A stretch of DNA of 64,000 nucleotides, from NCBI RefSeq assembly GCF_014284305.1, contig NZ_JACOFW010000001.1, positions 310,001 to 374,000 on the forward strand, written 5' to 3'. This document shows, piece by piece, positions 63,727 to 64,000 of this stretch. Position numbers and translations under genes: made by a program. Every line of letters begins with the position of its first letter. Position 1 is the stretch's first letter. The stretch comes from Affinundibacterium seohonense (GTDB lineage Bacteria > Pseudomonadota > Gammaproteobacteria > Burkholderiales > Burkholderiaceae_D). Under the pieces are notes generated by a model that was given only the letters and a program-made list of their open reading frames with translations, did not search any database and was not told the origin of the DNA.

Positions 63727-64000
63727 ATGATTAAGTTAAACGTAAATACCAAAGAAAGTGCCCTCGATCTGGCACCTGACACCCCAGTTTTATGGGCAAT
63801 TCGTGATGGACTTGGGCTCAGCGGTACCAAATATGGCTGTGGCGTTGCACAATGTGGCGCTTGCACCGTGCATCTTGATGGCCAGGCGATTCGATCATGC
63901 GTAACCCCGATTTCGGCAGCCAATGGGCGCAAGCTCACCACCATAGAGGCTATTGCCAACGACAAAGTTGGTCGCGCAGTACAACAGGCTTGGATTACCC
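63727..64000 (+). CDS. (2Fe-2S)-binding subunit, isoquinoline 1-oxidoreductase alpha type (5' part)
   Basis: The gene starts at ATG 63727 (AAGGA upstream) and runs off the right edge. The visible 91 residues are the small subunit of a xanthine-oxidase-family molybdenum hydroxylase: plant-type [2Fe-2S] motif YGCGVAQCGACTVHLDG with Cys38, Cys43, Cys46, and a fourth at Cys58 (RSCVTP). Such subunits pass electrons between the Mo-pterin large subunit and an acceptor. The large subunit would be expected just beyond the window. Confidence 0.9.
   Translation, partial: MIKLNVNTKESALDLAPDTPVLWAIRDGLGLSGTKYGCGVAQCGACTVHLDGQAIRSCVTPISAANGRKLTTIEAIANDKVGRAVQQAWIT

Noticed and set aside
1-64000. CRISPR arrays, tRNA or rRNA genes
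   Set aside because: No regularly spaced repeats, cloverleaf-like T-loop/anticodon patterns or rRNA-like segments were noticed on either strand.

Overview
The window looks like a chromosomal segment of a Gram-negative betaproteobacterium, most likely in the order Burkholderiales (an Oxalobacteraceae/Undibacterium-like organism is my best guess). The evidence is the order bamA-skp-lpxD-fabZ-lpxA-lpxB, a recJ next to a lolCD pair, an orphan cheZ, an IorA-type 2Fe-2S protein, moderate G+C by eye, and protein sequences typical of that order. No rRNA, tRNA or CRISPR array was seen.

Layout. (1) 1-7429: an outer-membrane and lipid A biogenesis operon (bamA 3' end, skp, lpxD, fabZ, lpxA, lpxB), followed by tatD, an ankyrin-repeat protein and a lipoprotein. 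(2) 7434-12192: a Tat-exported metallo-beta-lactamase-fold enzyme, then a LytS/LytTR-type two-component pair with a DUF4407 membrane protein. (3) 12193-12684: a short non-autonomous transposable element (MITE) nested inside an older interspersed repeat. (4) 12685-21591: alpha/beta hydrolase, metY-like sulfhydrylase, CBS protein, FAD oxidoreductase, a 35-aa small protein, a coiled-coil protein, and a two-gene DNA repair module (VRR-NUC nuclease plus a helicase with an N-terminal nuclease-like domain). (5) 21616-23765: a secreted mono-heme protein and an IS3 orfA fragment. (6) 24077-35352: a ten-kilobase catabolic island of two Gfo/Idh/MocA oxidoreductases, an MFS transporter, a PAS-AraC regulator, three xylose-isomerase-like TIM-barrel proteins (one fused to DUF1080), a GMC flavoprotein and its subunit-3 partner. 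Together these look like a route that oxidises the C3 hydroxyl of a glycoside, cleaves the keto-glycoside and reduces the product. (7) 35754-41736: accessory DNA with a 778-residue Ser/Thr/Ala-rich protein, a tri-heme cytochrome c cut short by an IS110 fragment, an IS3 fragment, a collagen-like glycine-rich protein and a Cys-rich small protein. (8) 41921-58962: housekeeping genes (cheZ, lolD, lolC, recJ, YgiQ-type radical SAM, prfB with its programmed frameshift, lysS) mixed with small hypotheticals. (9) 59119-64000: a serralysin-like metalloprotease, a REP-associated (Y1) transposase with repeated flanks, a 5'-truncated second copy of lysS joined to those flanks, and the start of an isoquinoline-1-oxidoreductase alpha-like gene.

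The most unusual points are the glycoside-oxidation island, whose only nearby cytochrome c is IS-truncated; the transposase with inverted flanks joined to a lysS copy that is mosaic in its divergence; the MITE with a clear target duplication; and three short genes that length-filtered gene calling would miss. All functional statements rest on motif reading by eye; no database search was possible.
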